Of a stretch of 64,000 nucleotides of DNA, positions 12,299-26,000 are shown piece after piece. The translations under genes and the position numbers were made by a program. This stretch comes from Triops longicaudatus (Eukaryota > Arthropoda > Branchiopoda > Notostraca > Triopsidae), in the NCBI GenBank assembly GCA_022885665.1, contig JAGQDJ010000016.1, positions 672,626 through 736,625 of the forward strand, given 5' to 3'. A model generated the notes under the pieces. That model did no database searches and had not been told where the DNA came from. It was given only the letters and a program-made list of their open reading frames with translations. The number at the start of each line of letters is the position of its first letter. Position 1 is the first letter of the stretch.

Positions 12299-15200
12299 CT
12301 AATTAACGTCCAATTTAATATTTCTATAGTTATTTTATCAATGTTATTATTATTCATAATTAAAAGTTGCGTACTTGAGTAGTATGAGGGGCGGGTCCTT
12401 GCATAGACAAGAAAGCCAGTTTGTTTTGCAAATCTTGAAGGTAGACATCCATAGTCGGGGCAGCTTGGGGCGTAGGGGGCTGTGAGGGTGGACCGGGTTG
12501 AGTTGACATGGCGACATGTATATTGGCAGCATCACCAGGCTCACTGGCTGTGACCGTATTTTCTGGTGTATTATACGGCGTGGTTGTATCAATACCGACA
12601 GCACTGACCGTTAAGCCACTACCATCATTTACTAAGTTGGTATTCACATTAGTTACGGGCTGCAGAGGCTGTAAGTTCTGCAATGTCAGTCGTTGCTGAT
12701 GTGCCACCGCTGAAGCTATGTTGAGATTCAAAGAACCAGCCAACTCATGGGCGTTACCAGCACCATCTACCACATTAGTCACCACGTTCGGTACCGTCGC
12801 CGCCTCGGAAGCAATCACCGGTACGGTATAGTCCAAAGTTGGTGGGTATTCTTGAATTGGCGGCTGCAAAACAGGGAAAACTGCTTGGGGCGGTTGGTGG
12901 CCCTGCAAAGGTACATTCAGCGGCTGTAATACTGGCTGCTGAGTCAAGTATTCTGCGGCAAGGGCTTGACTAGGCTGTAACAATGGCTGAGTAGGTGGTA
13001 AATACTCTGCTGTCACCGTTGGCGGCTGAGACGGCAACATTTGTGGCTGTGGTGGCAGATAGCTTGCAGTTGGTGGCAGTGGCTGTTGTACCAGCTGCGG
13101 TGGCAAATAATCCGATAACGGCTGTGGAGCATGTAAAACAGCAGGAGCTGTGGGTGGCTGTTGTGATGTTAGGTACTCAGAAGCAGCTGCTGGTACTTGA
13201 ACCGGTACGACTGACACACCAGACACGTAATGCACATCGTAAAGATGCGGTACGACTACCGGTTGCTGTTGCTGTGGTATATTCGCGACTTGAGTGATTT
13301 CATTCGGTACCGGCATGTTTACATTACAAGCCACTAATGGCTCTGGCTGAGTTGTCGGTACTATGTGAAGTGGTATCGTACCCGGCAGTTGCTGCTGCTG
13401 TGGTTGCGTCACCAATTGTTGTTGAGGTGGTTGCGTAGTCAACTGCTGTTGAGATGGCTGTGCCAACTGTTGGGGTTGTTGCGTCACCAGTTGCTGCTTA
13501 GGTGGTTGTATTTGCATCGCCAACGGCTGCTGAGGTGGTTGTGTCACCAATGTTTGCTGAGGTGGTTGCGTTACCAACTGTTGAGGTGGCTGAGTCACCA
13601 ACTGCTGAGATGATTGGACTGCTTCAGACGCTAGCTGGTATTGCGGCGTGGGTTGAGAAACCACCTGAACCTGTGGGCGAGGAATTTCTGATTGTTGCGT
13701 TGGCTGTTGCACAGATGGCGTTAGTTGGTGTACACCAGAGGAATTCACAGTTTGTTGCATTGGTGGAATCTGTACCTGAAGCTGCTGCTGAGCAGGAATT
13801 TGCTGAATCATCGATACAGACGACGTCTGGTAGACTGGTGGCGCCCCAGGTGGCGGTGGTTGGGCAGTGGCTTGGCTCACTACTGGCGAGGGCATTACTG
13901 CAGCTGATGCTGGTGTTTGACCGACATATTGCTGTTGTTGCGAGGTCACGTGACTTAAAACTGCAGTTTGTTGTGCTGGCACTTGCTGGACGACTGACTG
14001 ACTGGGAGGTCCATGAGCGCCCTCTGGCGGTGGTGGATTCTGGAACTGCTGCTGTGGCTGCTGTTGAGCGAACTGTTGTTGGTACGTCACGTGACTCAAT
14101 ACAGGAACCTGCTGCGGTTGAACCGGCACTTGCTGGGGTATATGCACGCTCTCCGGTGGTTGAGTCTGGAACTGCTGCTGTGGAACGTATTGAGGAGCGG
14201 TAGGCATCTGTTGTTGCGACGGTACATTACTTTCTTGCTGTGCAGGAGCTTGTGCCGGCATTTGTTGAGCTGCCGGTATTACCGGCTGCGTTTGCGCTGT
14301 TTCTGGTGGTTGAACCGCCGGCTGTGGAACTTCCGTCGGGGGCGTGGCAGTGGCCTGAACCGGGTACGGATTTTGCTGAAGTTGCACCGGCTGTTGTTGG
14401 GTGGGCTGGGGCATTGAATTAGCCACGTAAGTTGCCTGCGGCAGTGGTAAACTTGGTTGTGCCGTCGGGTATGGCTGACCGGGATAATGTTGCTGCAACT
14501 GGTGTTGTTGCGGTGGTTGGACATCAGATATTGCTTGTGGCGGTAAAGAACCTTGCCGCTGTGTTGGCTGACTCGGGAACGGCGGCTGTGTTGGTTGTTG
14601 TAATTGTGGAGGCATGGAGCCTTGTTGTGTAGTTAACTGTGCAGGAAACTGCGACTGATGCTGTAGCTGTGGATGTTGCTGCTGATACTGTATATATTGC
14701 GCAGAAGTCAAATTAGGGTCTACTGCAGACTGGTGCGGTGGCTGCTGGTATTGAAGGTGCGCATGGGTGTTTTCCACCGATGCTGCAGTCATATTTTGCT
14801 GTGGTTGATGAGGTGGTTGGGGATTTACTTGCTGAAGCATCGGTGGCTGTTGAGGTGGAGCTATGTTTTGCTGATGTTGATGCTCAGGCAAAGAGTGACT
14901 TTGCTGTGCTGGCGCTAGTGGTAGTTGCTGAACAACAGAAACATTCGGTGGAACGTGCATAGGTGCCGTAACGGCTGGTTGCTGTGCCAGTACCTGAACG
15001 TTTTGCTGCTGATGCATTGGTGGCTGATGAGACTGAGCTTGTGTGTGCTGTGGTGGCGCTAAAGCTTGCTGTTGCGGGACAGAAACACTTTGCTGCTGAA
15101 CAGCTGATTGCTGCGGCCGCGTTTGTTGCTGATGCACAGGCTGCGCAGGCGCAATATACTGCTGCGCTGGAACAACATTCGGTGGTTGATGTGTCGGAGG

Positions 15201-18200
15201 GTACACAGGCTGTGTCATCAAAACTTGTGGCTGCGGTGGCGCTTGGATAGAAACGTTCTGCGGTGCATTTACGTTATAGACTTGCTGTTGTTGGTTTGCT
15301 AACGCTGCTGGCTGTTGTGCAATTCCAACGTTTGGCTGCACAGCTATTGGTTGTTGAGGTGCTGTTACCGGTAACGACTGCTGAGGCGTGCCCATTACTG
15401 TCTGTGGTGCAACGACTGCTTGTTGTTGATGCTGCACCGGTACCGGAATATTTTGCTGATGAGGCATTGATTGTTGCTGAGGTACCAGTGCTGGCATACT
15501 TTGTTGCTGCTGAACTTGCATGGTTTGCTGCTGAGGTACCGGCACTGGCGCACTTTGTTGAGAAGCCGGTACCGGTAACTGTTGTTGTTGTGGTGTCGGT
15601 ATGGGAGCAGGGTGCTGGGGTGCTGGTGGTTTTGGTTGGTACTGGACATTTCCGTGTGTGGGGTCAACCGCTAAGGCCTGTGTTTGTGGTGGAGCTGAAA
15701 GCGACTGCTGAAGAGGTTGGTGAACTACCGCGGGCTGTTGTTGCTGCTGTGCCGGAGTTTGACACTGCACGGGGGCAGAAACGCCAGCCTTTGGACTTTC
15801 GATTGCGTTCGGCAAAACGCTGGTAGAGGAAGCTTCGATTTTATTGGCGCCAGGCACCTCATGGCAGTCCACTACAGGCTCGGATACCGTTTTCACCAGA
15901 AAGCGTGAAATCCGTCGAACCTAAAATGCAGAATAAGTTACATGGAGCGAAAGACAGCTTGTCTAACAATTAAATACACGACACGCAACATTTTTCAAAA
16001 ATAAATGATTGAAGAAACTAGCAAATTACAAGAAAATAGATTAAAAATAAGTTTATTTACCTTTTTGGCTTTTTAAAGACTTAGAATTTTCTTTTAGTAC
16101 GTAAGTATCAATATATGATGAAAAAGCAGATAAATTACTTTAAAAACCACGAATGCACAAAGAAAGTAAAAAAAGAAGCTAAACAAATTTAAATAAAATA
16201 CTTCGCAGAAAGGGCAATTAAAATAAAAGGGAACTAATCACTTACGCAACAATGAAAAACAGTGTAAATAAAATAAAAAAGCTATGTTATTTAGCTGAAA
16301 CCAAACTTGCAAAAGTGGTTTTAGCGAAAAGCATTAAAACAAAACGCTGCGAAATAAAAATAAATAAAAAAGTTGCCGTAAGGTTAGTCAGCTTTGTTTG
16401 ACAGGTTACCTTCACGGGCTGAGCTGGAGGAGGGGCTACGCTTTCAGCGGCGGTATTTAGGGCATTAGTAGGCGTGGCCTGTGCGGGCCCGGGTGTCACT
16501 TGGGACCAAGAGGCGGGAGAAGAGGAAGAAGAAGCTAAGCCGGTAGGGGGCGGGGTGGGTTCAGAAACAACCACAGCTGGACTAGCCTCAGAAGAAGGAG
16601 GAAGAGGGGTGGCAGGAGGCGGAGCTATGGTAAGGTTGCTTTTGTTGCCGCTGCTGGTGGTGGTCGGGGTAGTTTCGATAGCTATAGTAGGGTGGGATAA
16701 AGGAGCAGGAAGAGGGGCAGTACAAAGAGAAGCCAATACTTCGGCACATTGTCCGACAGCCGCTTGATCCAAGCTGTACGACCGCGCCAGTAACATGGAG
16801 GCAGCATTGGCCGAACGAACGGGCGATACTTGTTGACCCACATCGGTGTCTCGACGCCTTAATGGGGACAATGACTCGCTTTCGTCTCTCTATAACAAAA
16901 CAAACAAAATAAAAGTAAGTCAATAAAAAATAATAAAAAACGAATTAAGTGCGATATTTAAAAAAATGAGTTGGCGCACGCAAAGATAGCGACTACGACC
17001 CAACCAATTTAGAACGCACATGTATAACACTTATGACCGAACCAAGAAATGACGTAATGTCTAAGTGCGTAGAAAAGAGAAGCGATGAAAGGCACACACG
17101 GGATCAAGAAGCCAGGCCCAACTCACCGGTTTCAATTTACGCTTAACAGACTTGCGGGAGACAGGAGAAGAGGCAGACCGCACATTACCATTCATACAAT
17201 GCCTGCACTAAAAGTACAGGCACACGTCCTCATTAGCACAAAGACAAGACAATTAGTTAACGCCCACATCTTTTAAACAAAGTAATGCTGCGATTACCCG
17301 CCCAGTCGCCCCAAGGCTTCGGCTTCTTAACTCTTTTAACTTTTCTTTTTAAATAAACATAATAATAATAAGTATAATAATAATAATAATGTCGTAAAAG
17401 AATAAGAAAAGAAAAGGTTGACTATCTTGCCATTTCAGGCCTTTCGCGTCACTGAACGCAGTGAAATCATAACGCTCCAGGAAATCATAACCTCTCGTTT
17501 AGAATATACAGTAGAAATCCAATTACCTCAATTCACGACTATAATACATTCAAGGAAAATTCGATTATTTTAGTTGTGATTATTAATTTCCTGTAAAGAG
17601 GCAAACTTGTTTGCCTCTTTACAGGAAACCTTATATCGAATCCTAAAGGAATATCCCAATAATCCTAGATAATTACGTTAGAACAAACTGACGCAGATCG
17701 TTCCGTTCAGTTACGTATTTCGCAGATTAAAAATCCAAAATTTGCGCGTGCAAGCACTAAAAAATTTAAATCATGTCTGTCCAAAGCTGACTCACTACTT
17801 TGGAACTTAAAATCGCTTACTCATTCTGCTGATTCCAATAAAAACTTCCGGATCACAGTATGAACAAGTTTTGATCAAGGGCTTTACATGCTAATTACTT
17901 TTGAATAGAAGCCAAAAACTTGGGTAGAATCGACTTAGGAGGGCTTTGAGGTTGAGTGTTTTGAATATTTAAAAGTTTTATACAGCATGAAGCAATAGAA
18001 CATTTTCCTTTTTTCATCAATCTCTTTGTTTACGAACGTTATTAGGAAACAGAGATACGGCTCAAGACCATGCGGAAAACGGAACCCAGCCAAAGTCAAT
18101 AACTGATAAGCTCCTTGGAATCAAGCAACCAAACTTACACGTTGTAAATCAGGCGTATGCGATCGTTCTTCTTGCCGGTGTCGGCGGCCCGACACAGGGC

Positions 18201-20010
18201 TCAAAGCCGATTCGCCGGCTTGATTGGTGGTCGTATTACACGGCAACATCGGGATCTTGTCTGGGTTTTCTTTCAGTTGTCGAATGACATCTTCAATCTG
18301 GTCGGCCAGAATCTCGATGTGATGATCGAGCAGCAAGTTGCGGGCCACTAGGTTATTAACAATGTCCAGAGCGACGGTATCCTCCCAGTCAAACTTGAAA
18401 GTCACCGTCTTTTGGCGGCCAGTCTCCACTTGACATTCCACAACGTGTCCTTCTAAGCTGAGCACCGATAAACGAGGCCCTTTTTCCGTCGTTCGGCGAC
18501 GTTTCGAGGTTTGACGACGCTCGGGACGCTTTTCGGTGCCTGGCCCTGGGCCAGCTGACTCGGAACATTCGCCCGCTGAATCCACACAGCTTTAAACGAG
18601 AGAAAAAAAAGGATTATTTTCTTGTAAAAAAGAAAAAGTTTTAAAAAGTCCTAAAAAAAAACTGAGAAATTCTGTGATACCTATCATGTGATAAACATAA
18701 ATCAGGCGTGGAAGGGCGTGTCCCTCCGAGTTGGGATGCAATATTAGGAGGCACGGCAGATGCGATATTTCCATTGAAAGCTTCCGCGGTTCCATGACCG
18801 TACAACTGATTGCTATTGACGTCCAACTGAATAAAAAAAAAAAGAGAGCAATCAATTAGTGTCATAACACTTCCCCTGCTTGGGCATAAAAACGACTGAC
18901 AAACGAGGTTTCGTTGAGGCTTTTGTGAATCCTTGTAGAAAAGTTTTACCTAAAAAAAAAAGACGTGGAATGGATTGCGATGCTTCCAAATAACGTTGCT
19001 TTTCACAGACCACAAACGCTGTGAACAGCTGTGCTTTGAAAAACTTTACAAATGATGGATCCTTGAGGGCTTTTCTGAATTTGACACATGTTCACCGTTT
19101 ACAAGCTTCGATCTAAGACGTTACCAAGTGAACTAGATTAAAGTTCTTTGTTATAATTTAGTTAAAGAGGCTTTACCACGTATACAGTGAACATGGTATT
19201 GCTCAAATGATACTTCTCGAGCGAAGTTTAGACAATGAGAGAAAGGAGTTCCTGAAAAGCTCGACTTTGTCTGAAACAAAGCACGAAACAAGGCAGGAGT
19301 GGAAAGTGGATTACAAGGAACGTAAGATAACAATGAAATTTAATTTTATGCGTACTATGGGGATTTAGTACTCCAACAATGAAAACACGACTAATGTTTA
19401 CATAAGCCACGTCGCTCGACAACGAAAACGGTCGTTAATGACAACACAAAGAATGGCGTTGAGGAATAGAAAGGGATTTAATGTCTAACACGAAGAAAAA
19501 CAAAAGAAGTGAAAACATAACCACTAGCGAAACACAACGCATGCAATGTCATTTAAGATGACTAAAGACTTTTTTTTACAGGCATGGAGTTCACGGTAAG
19601 AATCTATGGAATTTGTCTGATTCGAATCTTCCAATAGTTTGAGTAATAACAAAGCTTGTTCGGGTTCGTGTTAGATAAGTAGAGGCTTTGCTGTATAACA
19701 ACCAACTGAGATCAATGGGATTTTGATTAATTGGAGCACTGCTGGGTTTATTCCTAATTTTGTTCCATGCTGGAGGGTTGTTCATTACATACATTTCTAA
19801 GAAAACTCCAGGATATGATTCACTAAGGAACCCCAAATAATCAGTCTTGTCTATCTCCATTACAAGCTGTCTTAATTAACGGATTCCACTCCATAACTAT
19901 CACGAACAATCGTTTGAGAGTACTAGTCTGACAACAATTGTTCTCAAAGATTTTATATCTGTTCATGGAAAATCGGACGCAAAACTAACAAGCTATCATC
20001 AACCGGTATG

Positions 20011-20050
<40 letters not shown>

Positions 20051-23000
20051 GTGATTACAGAGCGCAAAAGGTCCGCGAATGCTTCGTGGACCAGTCTTTG
20101 GTTTGGAACGACTTCAAACCATTCAACTACCGGAAGGTCGCGTTCGGTACGCTCTACCGCACGTGCTCTCTCTTACAATTTAATGGACGGCAGCTCGCCA
20201 ATATTTCCGATACTCCGTACTTTCATCACCGACTTTTTCATCTTTCAAAAACCTTGTAACCCGTGAAAGGCTGTAAACGCCAGCCAAAGCCTCGGTTTTA
20301 TGACTAAGCTGGTGTGCCCTTATGGATCCGTAGCTTTGCTGTTACATCCTTCTTGGATGACGTTAATACATGAAGTTCTCAAGACCATCGATCTGCCAGT
20401 ATACAAGTCTTAAAGTTGCTATGCAAACGCTATTACTGAAACGCTGCCAGAACAGAATTAGGACATTCATTGTCAGTGTGTACTTTGCAAGTCGAAAGTG
20501 TACTGCTGACTTCGTCATTCTGATGTCTATTCCAACAGTAAATTCCGACAGAGAACATGAAATACCAACGTGAAATGAATGATGCACTCTCTTACAAACT
20601 TTAGTAACCGTTACATTACGTGGCACCCATTTACGCGATTATATACTGACAAACGTGAAATAGTTATCAAACAGAGGAAGCTCAGTTTAACGTTGTATAT
20701 AACATTCACTGTTACCAAATGCTGTAGGTTTCTTGAAGCCCATTTGCTTGACTATTGCACAGGCAACAATGACGTTAACATAACGTTCGATCCGTGCAGA
20801 AACTTCAATAAAGCCATCGTATACTCCCACAACTACGGGCGATTTACAAGACAATTTATCTGCATAAATTTGACGAAAACCATTCGAAAAATTTCTTGAC
20901 AGTAAAGTTATGCTTGATAGGGTCTCAAAAGTGCAATAAAAATATATTTGAAACATTACTTCGCATTTCTGTAGCGCTATCACAAATGTTTGCTACTCTT
21001 TATAGAAACGAAAAAGTGTTCTTTTTTCTTTATATAACGCCGTAGGTATTTAAGACAAAGACAAAATTCATACAAAAATCTTTCAAATGGATTAAATGAC
21101 GCAATCGATGTCAAAATTCGAAACTTAAAGCTGCTGCATTCTGTTGCCGAAATCTCACATTTTCCCCAAGCAATTCAATGAGAAGTGGAAGGTATAACTA
21201 ATCAGCACTTGAGTATAAAATAAAAAATAATACTAAAATATAAAAAAAGCTATTTCACGATTTTCGCAAAATCACCCAGAAAGTTTCCGCGTTTGCTAAA
21301 TTCCCAGAATAGGTTTGAATAGCTTAAAATTCTCGTATTTTATCAAGGCTACTGTGTAACTAGCAACAAATTATCCCCTAAAACGAAGCAGTGTAAAATT
21401 TCGTCAAAATTACCGTCCAAATATTTCATTTTCAATTGCCCTGATATTTTCATAACACGCAGCTCTAGTAATTCACGCGAATGCAATCAAGTCTGAAAAA
21501 ACATTCAAAAATGAATTCAACCACTGTTAAAAAAAAATAAACTAGAGAATAAAATTAACACAGAAAAGCTCAACAATTTCCGTGCCAGGAAATTACTCTC
21601 CAATTCTTCCTCACACGTTATGCAAGCATAAGCAATGCGTAAGTGACCCCTAATGCATACTTTCCATTGCAATCTTGCATGACTGTCCATTTGCATGCCA
21701 CACACTTGAATGTCACTCTTGAATGTCTCTACGTTCTAATGCTAAAACTCTCCCCGAGTCATCTTTCTTTATTACTTTGCCTAACAACCCACTCCAAAAT
21801 TATTTACTTTTCCCCTAAATCTCCGGCAATGACGTCGTTTGCTTCTTTGATCCTCACAATTCAAAAACCAAAAAGTAAATAAATACATAAAATATGTTAC
21901 CTGTATATTTTGAGGCTCCGGTAAAGCCAAATCCGGATAATACATATCCTGGTACGCCACAGCATTCGTATTCTGAGCCTGAAGGGCATCTTGTCCTACG
22001 TATTGCGCAACTGGCTGTTGTTGTTGCTGAATTACGGGCATTTCTACATTGGCGTGACTAGGCACATTTTCCGGCTCGTGAGCTGGTATTTGCATTGGTT
22101 CCACATAATGGTACGGCTGTTGTTGATAATGATGGGGCTGTGACGGTACTAACGCAGGATAACTGTTCAAATGCGGTGACAATTGGCCCTGCAAACGCTG
22201 CAAAGTCTGTTGCGGCAAATTTACATCCAACGGTGGCAAATTCGGCGGTGGCGCCATCTGCGTTTCCACCACAGGTTCGGGGTACGTTGGCACGCTCACG
22301 GCGTCCATAGGCGGCTGCTGTGCTGGCAGGTACGTCTGCATTGGATGTACTTCCGGTACCGGCTGGGCTGTCGCATGATTTACTGTGTTTAATTTGTCCT
22401 CGGTATCATACTGCGGGTGTACACCCACATACACATTTTGCTGCTGTTGTTGGTGGTGTTGCAAGACTGGATCAACCGGTACATTATGGCTCATTTCTAC
22501 CAGGTTAGGATTTATCGGTTCAGTCACATGTTCTTGGGGTACTGGAGCTGGATGTACGGGCGTTGGAGCGGGAACTGGTGCAGAAACGACAGGTTGTACT
22601 GTCTCGGTATGTTGTGGTGGTGGTTGTGCAGGTATCGTCAATGGTGACGGCTGGACTGGCGGCTGGACAGGTGCTTCATGTTTACGACGTTCCTGTTCAC
22701 GGTCCTTCAAGAGCATCTGCACTTGAGTGCGTAGTAGTTTGGCAACCACTTTGCTATCTTCATCGAACAGCATGCCCGTTTTGGCCTGTCCCAAGTTACG
22801 GCAAACAACGCGCCACAGACGCAAAAAGAAATAAGAAAAAAAAGAATTAGTTACTATTTATACGCCGGGGCTAATTCCAGCCCTGGCTCTTTCTTGGACT
22901 TGCGAGGGACAGCGTCAGAAAAAAGGGAGAGAAAAAGAAGTTTGAAAACGTGCAAGGTTGACTTTGCGTAAGTTTAGCTGAGAATACGTGTGAGAACGCG

Positions 23001-26000
23001 TGATAGTTTGGAAAGGCTCCCTTTTTTTTGAGTTTGTGGAATAAAACCCCTGGCCAGCTTCCTTATAAATAACTTAATTACCCGTCAGGCGCCGTCTGTC
23101 GTAGAAATAAACTCAAAGGACACCGGGCTACGATTTTATGACAAATAAACACGAAGTATTAACTGTCGAGGTTTCGGGAGGGGTGAATATTTACATTCTT
23201 TTCATCTGATTCTTCTAAACATGCGTCATAAGGTTTGGGCCGGAGTTCTGCTATACATACTTGAAAACTTTCAGGCCCAAGTCATTAAAAGGGATTCAAG
23301 TCAAAAGAAGGTTCGATTCAATGAACTTGAGCTCGAAGACTAGATTAAATGATGTTAGAAAGTTTTGATGCAACTAAATGGGACTAAACTTTGGTATATT
23401 AGTGTTGGTGTTAAGCGAATATTCGATTTTCGCGCCAAAAGTTGGAAAATTTTCGAATTACGCCTGTAAGGAAAGAGAGTTGGTTCAAACGCACGAAATT
23501 TTCGGTACAAAACAAAAAGTAAAATATTGGTACAACAAATTAAACAGATTTGAAAAGAAACAAAAAGAGGATACATTTTCAAAATAATTCCGATTATTTT
23601 GTAAATAATTGTTTAAAACTATTTGTTCAAAAATAAACAGTCTTGTCAAAAATTTTAAGTTGACTTAAACTGGGAAGTACGTGATTTAACACACGTCAAG
23701 CCTAACATTCTCAGGAATCCTATCTGTGTTAGCATAAATCTGCCCCTTTGCCGTTTATTGATTACCATGTTTAACAATGGAAGCCTTGAACCGTTGCACG
23801 CGTAAACAGAAATTTCGCAGTGTCACACAAGCACGCTGTTCATAACATGTCGTTGTGGACAGCAAACAAGTTGAATGTAAACTCGTCTAATGCTTCTCGA
23901 GCCGAAATTTCCATGTGTTCTCTGTGTATTTTAACACGAGTTCGCTGTGCTTCTACGCACTTTTTCCAGCAAGCCTCGATTTTGAATGACACAGTTTCTA
24001 TACAGATCACCTCAAATTGTTCGTTCTCGGAAAAGGTTTCAGGCACGAGTCCTCGACTTACGCGGTTTCAACTCACAGTTTTTTCCCATAAAAAGCCTCG
24101 ACTTACGCGGTAAGCGCAGAACGAAAAGTTTCTCTTTGCTTTCATTTGAAAGAATTAGCAAAGTTTTGACAACTTCAAGGATTGGACTTCAAATTACTTC
24201 TGTTAATCACGGCAATCCAGCCCGCACGGCGGCTTTTCCTTTCTACAATCTTTTATCTCAAAATTAACTCTGCCCAGAAGTCAACCTCAATCAATTCGTT
24301 TTTGTGTTACAGTTCAGAGCCTTGTAATGAACTCGAAGCTTTTCCTCATTTAATCCTTCCTTAATTGGTTTCCTAATCGGCTATCGTGAGGCCATAATTT
24401 ATGCACGATAAATGCAAAAGGTGGGGCTAGAGAGCTTACATATTTAAAGGAAAGGAAATGGAAAAGAAAATGGAAAGATTGTTTCTGCTTTTTTTTTTTA
24501 CCATGCCATGGGCTAACTCATCCGCATCGTCATTATGCACATGGAACTCGAACTGAATGGCCTCGTTCTCTTTGTGTTTGTCCTTGCGCTTCTTGGGATC
24601 AAGGACACGGAGGCGGAATTGGACTCGTTCGGTGTTCGAGGTCACAGCTTCCTCTCGGTGCACTACCTCCACTTTAAGACCAGTATCTTCAGCGAAGAAT
24701 TCGTGGGTCAGCAACTCTTTCACGCTGGGCCTGCATATAAACACAACGTACATGAGATACATCCAATAACATTGACAAAATACATAAATAAATCCCACAG
24801 TCACTGTTTCATTCACAACCCAGGATTTTCTCTCCCCTTCGTTCTATTTTCTCTTACGCAGGCAGCCTTCACTAGAAAAGCCCCACTTTCTTTTACCACA
24901 AGGCCTTGTATACGCCTTTTCGTTTGCTTACCGTTCTTCTTTCTTCAGTCGGATGCAACAATCAATTATTTCTTTGATTTCTTGATTCTCCACTTTCTCG
25001 AAACTCTGCGGCCGGATACCCTGAAAAATTCAACGAAAAATTTCGAATGAAAAACCCAACACATTCACCGCATTCAGGCCACGAGAGAAACTGCGTTAAA
25101 AGTAAAACATAGTAAACAAAATAATCAAAACGAAATTTTTTTTCTGTCATACGTAAAGCTTCAATTTTAGGTTATTATAGCTGTAGTATCTAATTGTATT
25201 ATCTGTAGACTCGTCGCAAAACGAGATATTTCTTTAAATCAGGTCTATTTCTATTTAGTCAATTTAATACTTTCCAAGAAAGAGGGTTTACTTTAAATTG
25301 CTTTAATGTCTGGAACAAACAACAACAATCAAACTTCCGTCATCGGCGTTAACAGAAGAAAAAGAAATTGGAACTAACGTCTTAAGGAAATAAGAAATTC
25401 TGTCCTCCCTGAAAATCCAATTTAGATGGCTTTTGCTCTTAATTTCGCGATTTCTTTTTAAACAATGCATCGATGTTTTTAAAGCTTTTTTCTTTATTCC
25501 TGGCAAAATTTCGTGATACTATGCACGACTTCACATCAAGCTAACGACAAATTGCGCTAGTCTCGAAATTTTGTTCTCCTGACTCATAAATATTCGTTAC
25601 AAAACTTCCGTTGTTAAGTGAGCTTTAAATTATGCAAGTATTTACAAACTGGACTACAACGGTGATTTGACTTCCATTTGTCCTTAAAACGAAATCTGAG
25701 CAAAAACAAATAACTTACGAAAAAAACTTCAGTAACCGAATTTACATAGCCTTTATGGCTTAGAACGCTCTAAAAAATTCCTTCGACGCACGTTAATAAT
25801 TATCTGAAAAATTGCCAAGAGAGGAAGGAAATGCGTCCATGCATTTTCATGTCTGATAATTTCCCATGATATTCTCCCATAAGGGGTTGTGAATACCTTA
25901 AAAGTGGTAAACATGAGAGCGGTTTTCAATATAGTTTTGGGTTAAGCCAACGTTTCATTCACAAAATCACACTATATCCATTCATACTTCGTTTGACTCC

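Noticed and set aside
12508..15908. Many long plus-strand and alternate-frame open frames over the WNK Gln-rich exon
   Set aside because: They are antisense or shifted readings of CAG/CAA-rich DNA with biased composition. The minus-strand frame is continuous for 1182 codons and joins neighbouring exons in phase.
17587..17628. MicroRNA hairpin reading of the palindrome
   Set aside because: The 20-bp stem with a 2-nt loop is too short for Drosha or Dicer processing and there is no extended stem.
20008..20259. Plus-strand frame starting with a long poly-Lys
   Set aside because: The Lys run is the translated A39 tract; the rest has no recognisable content.
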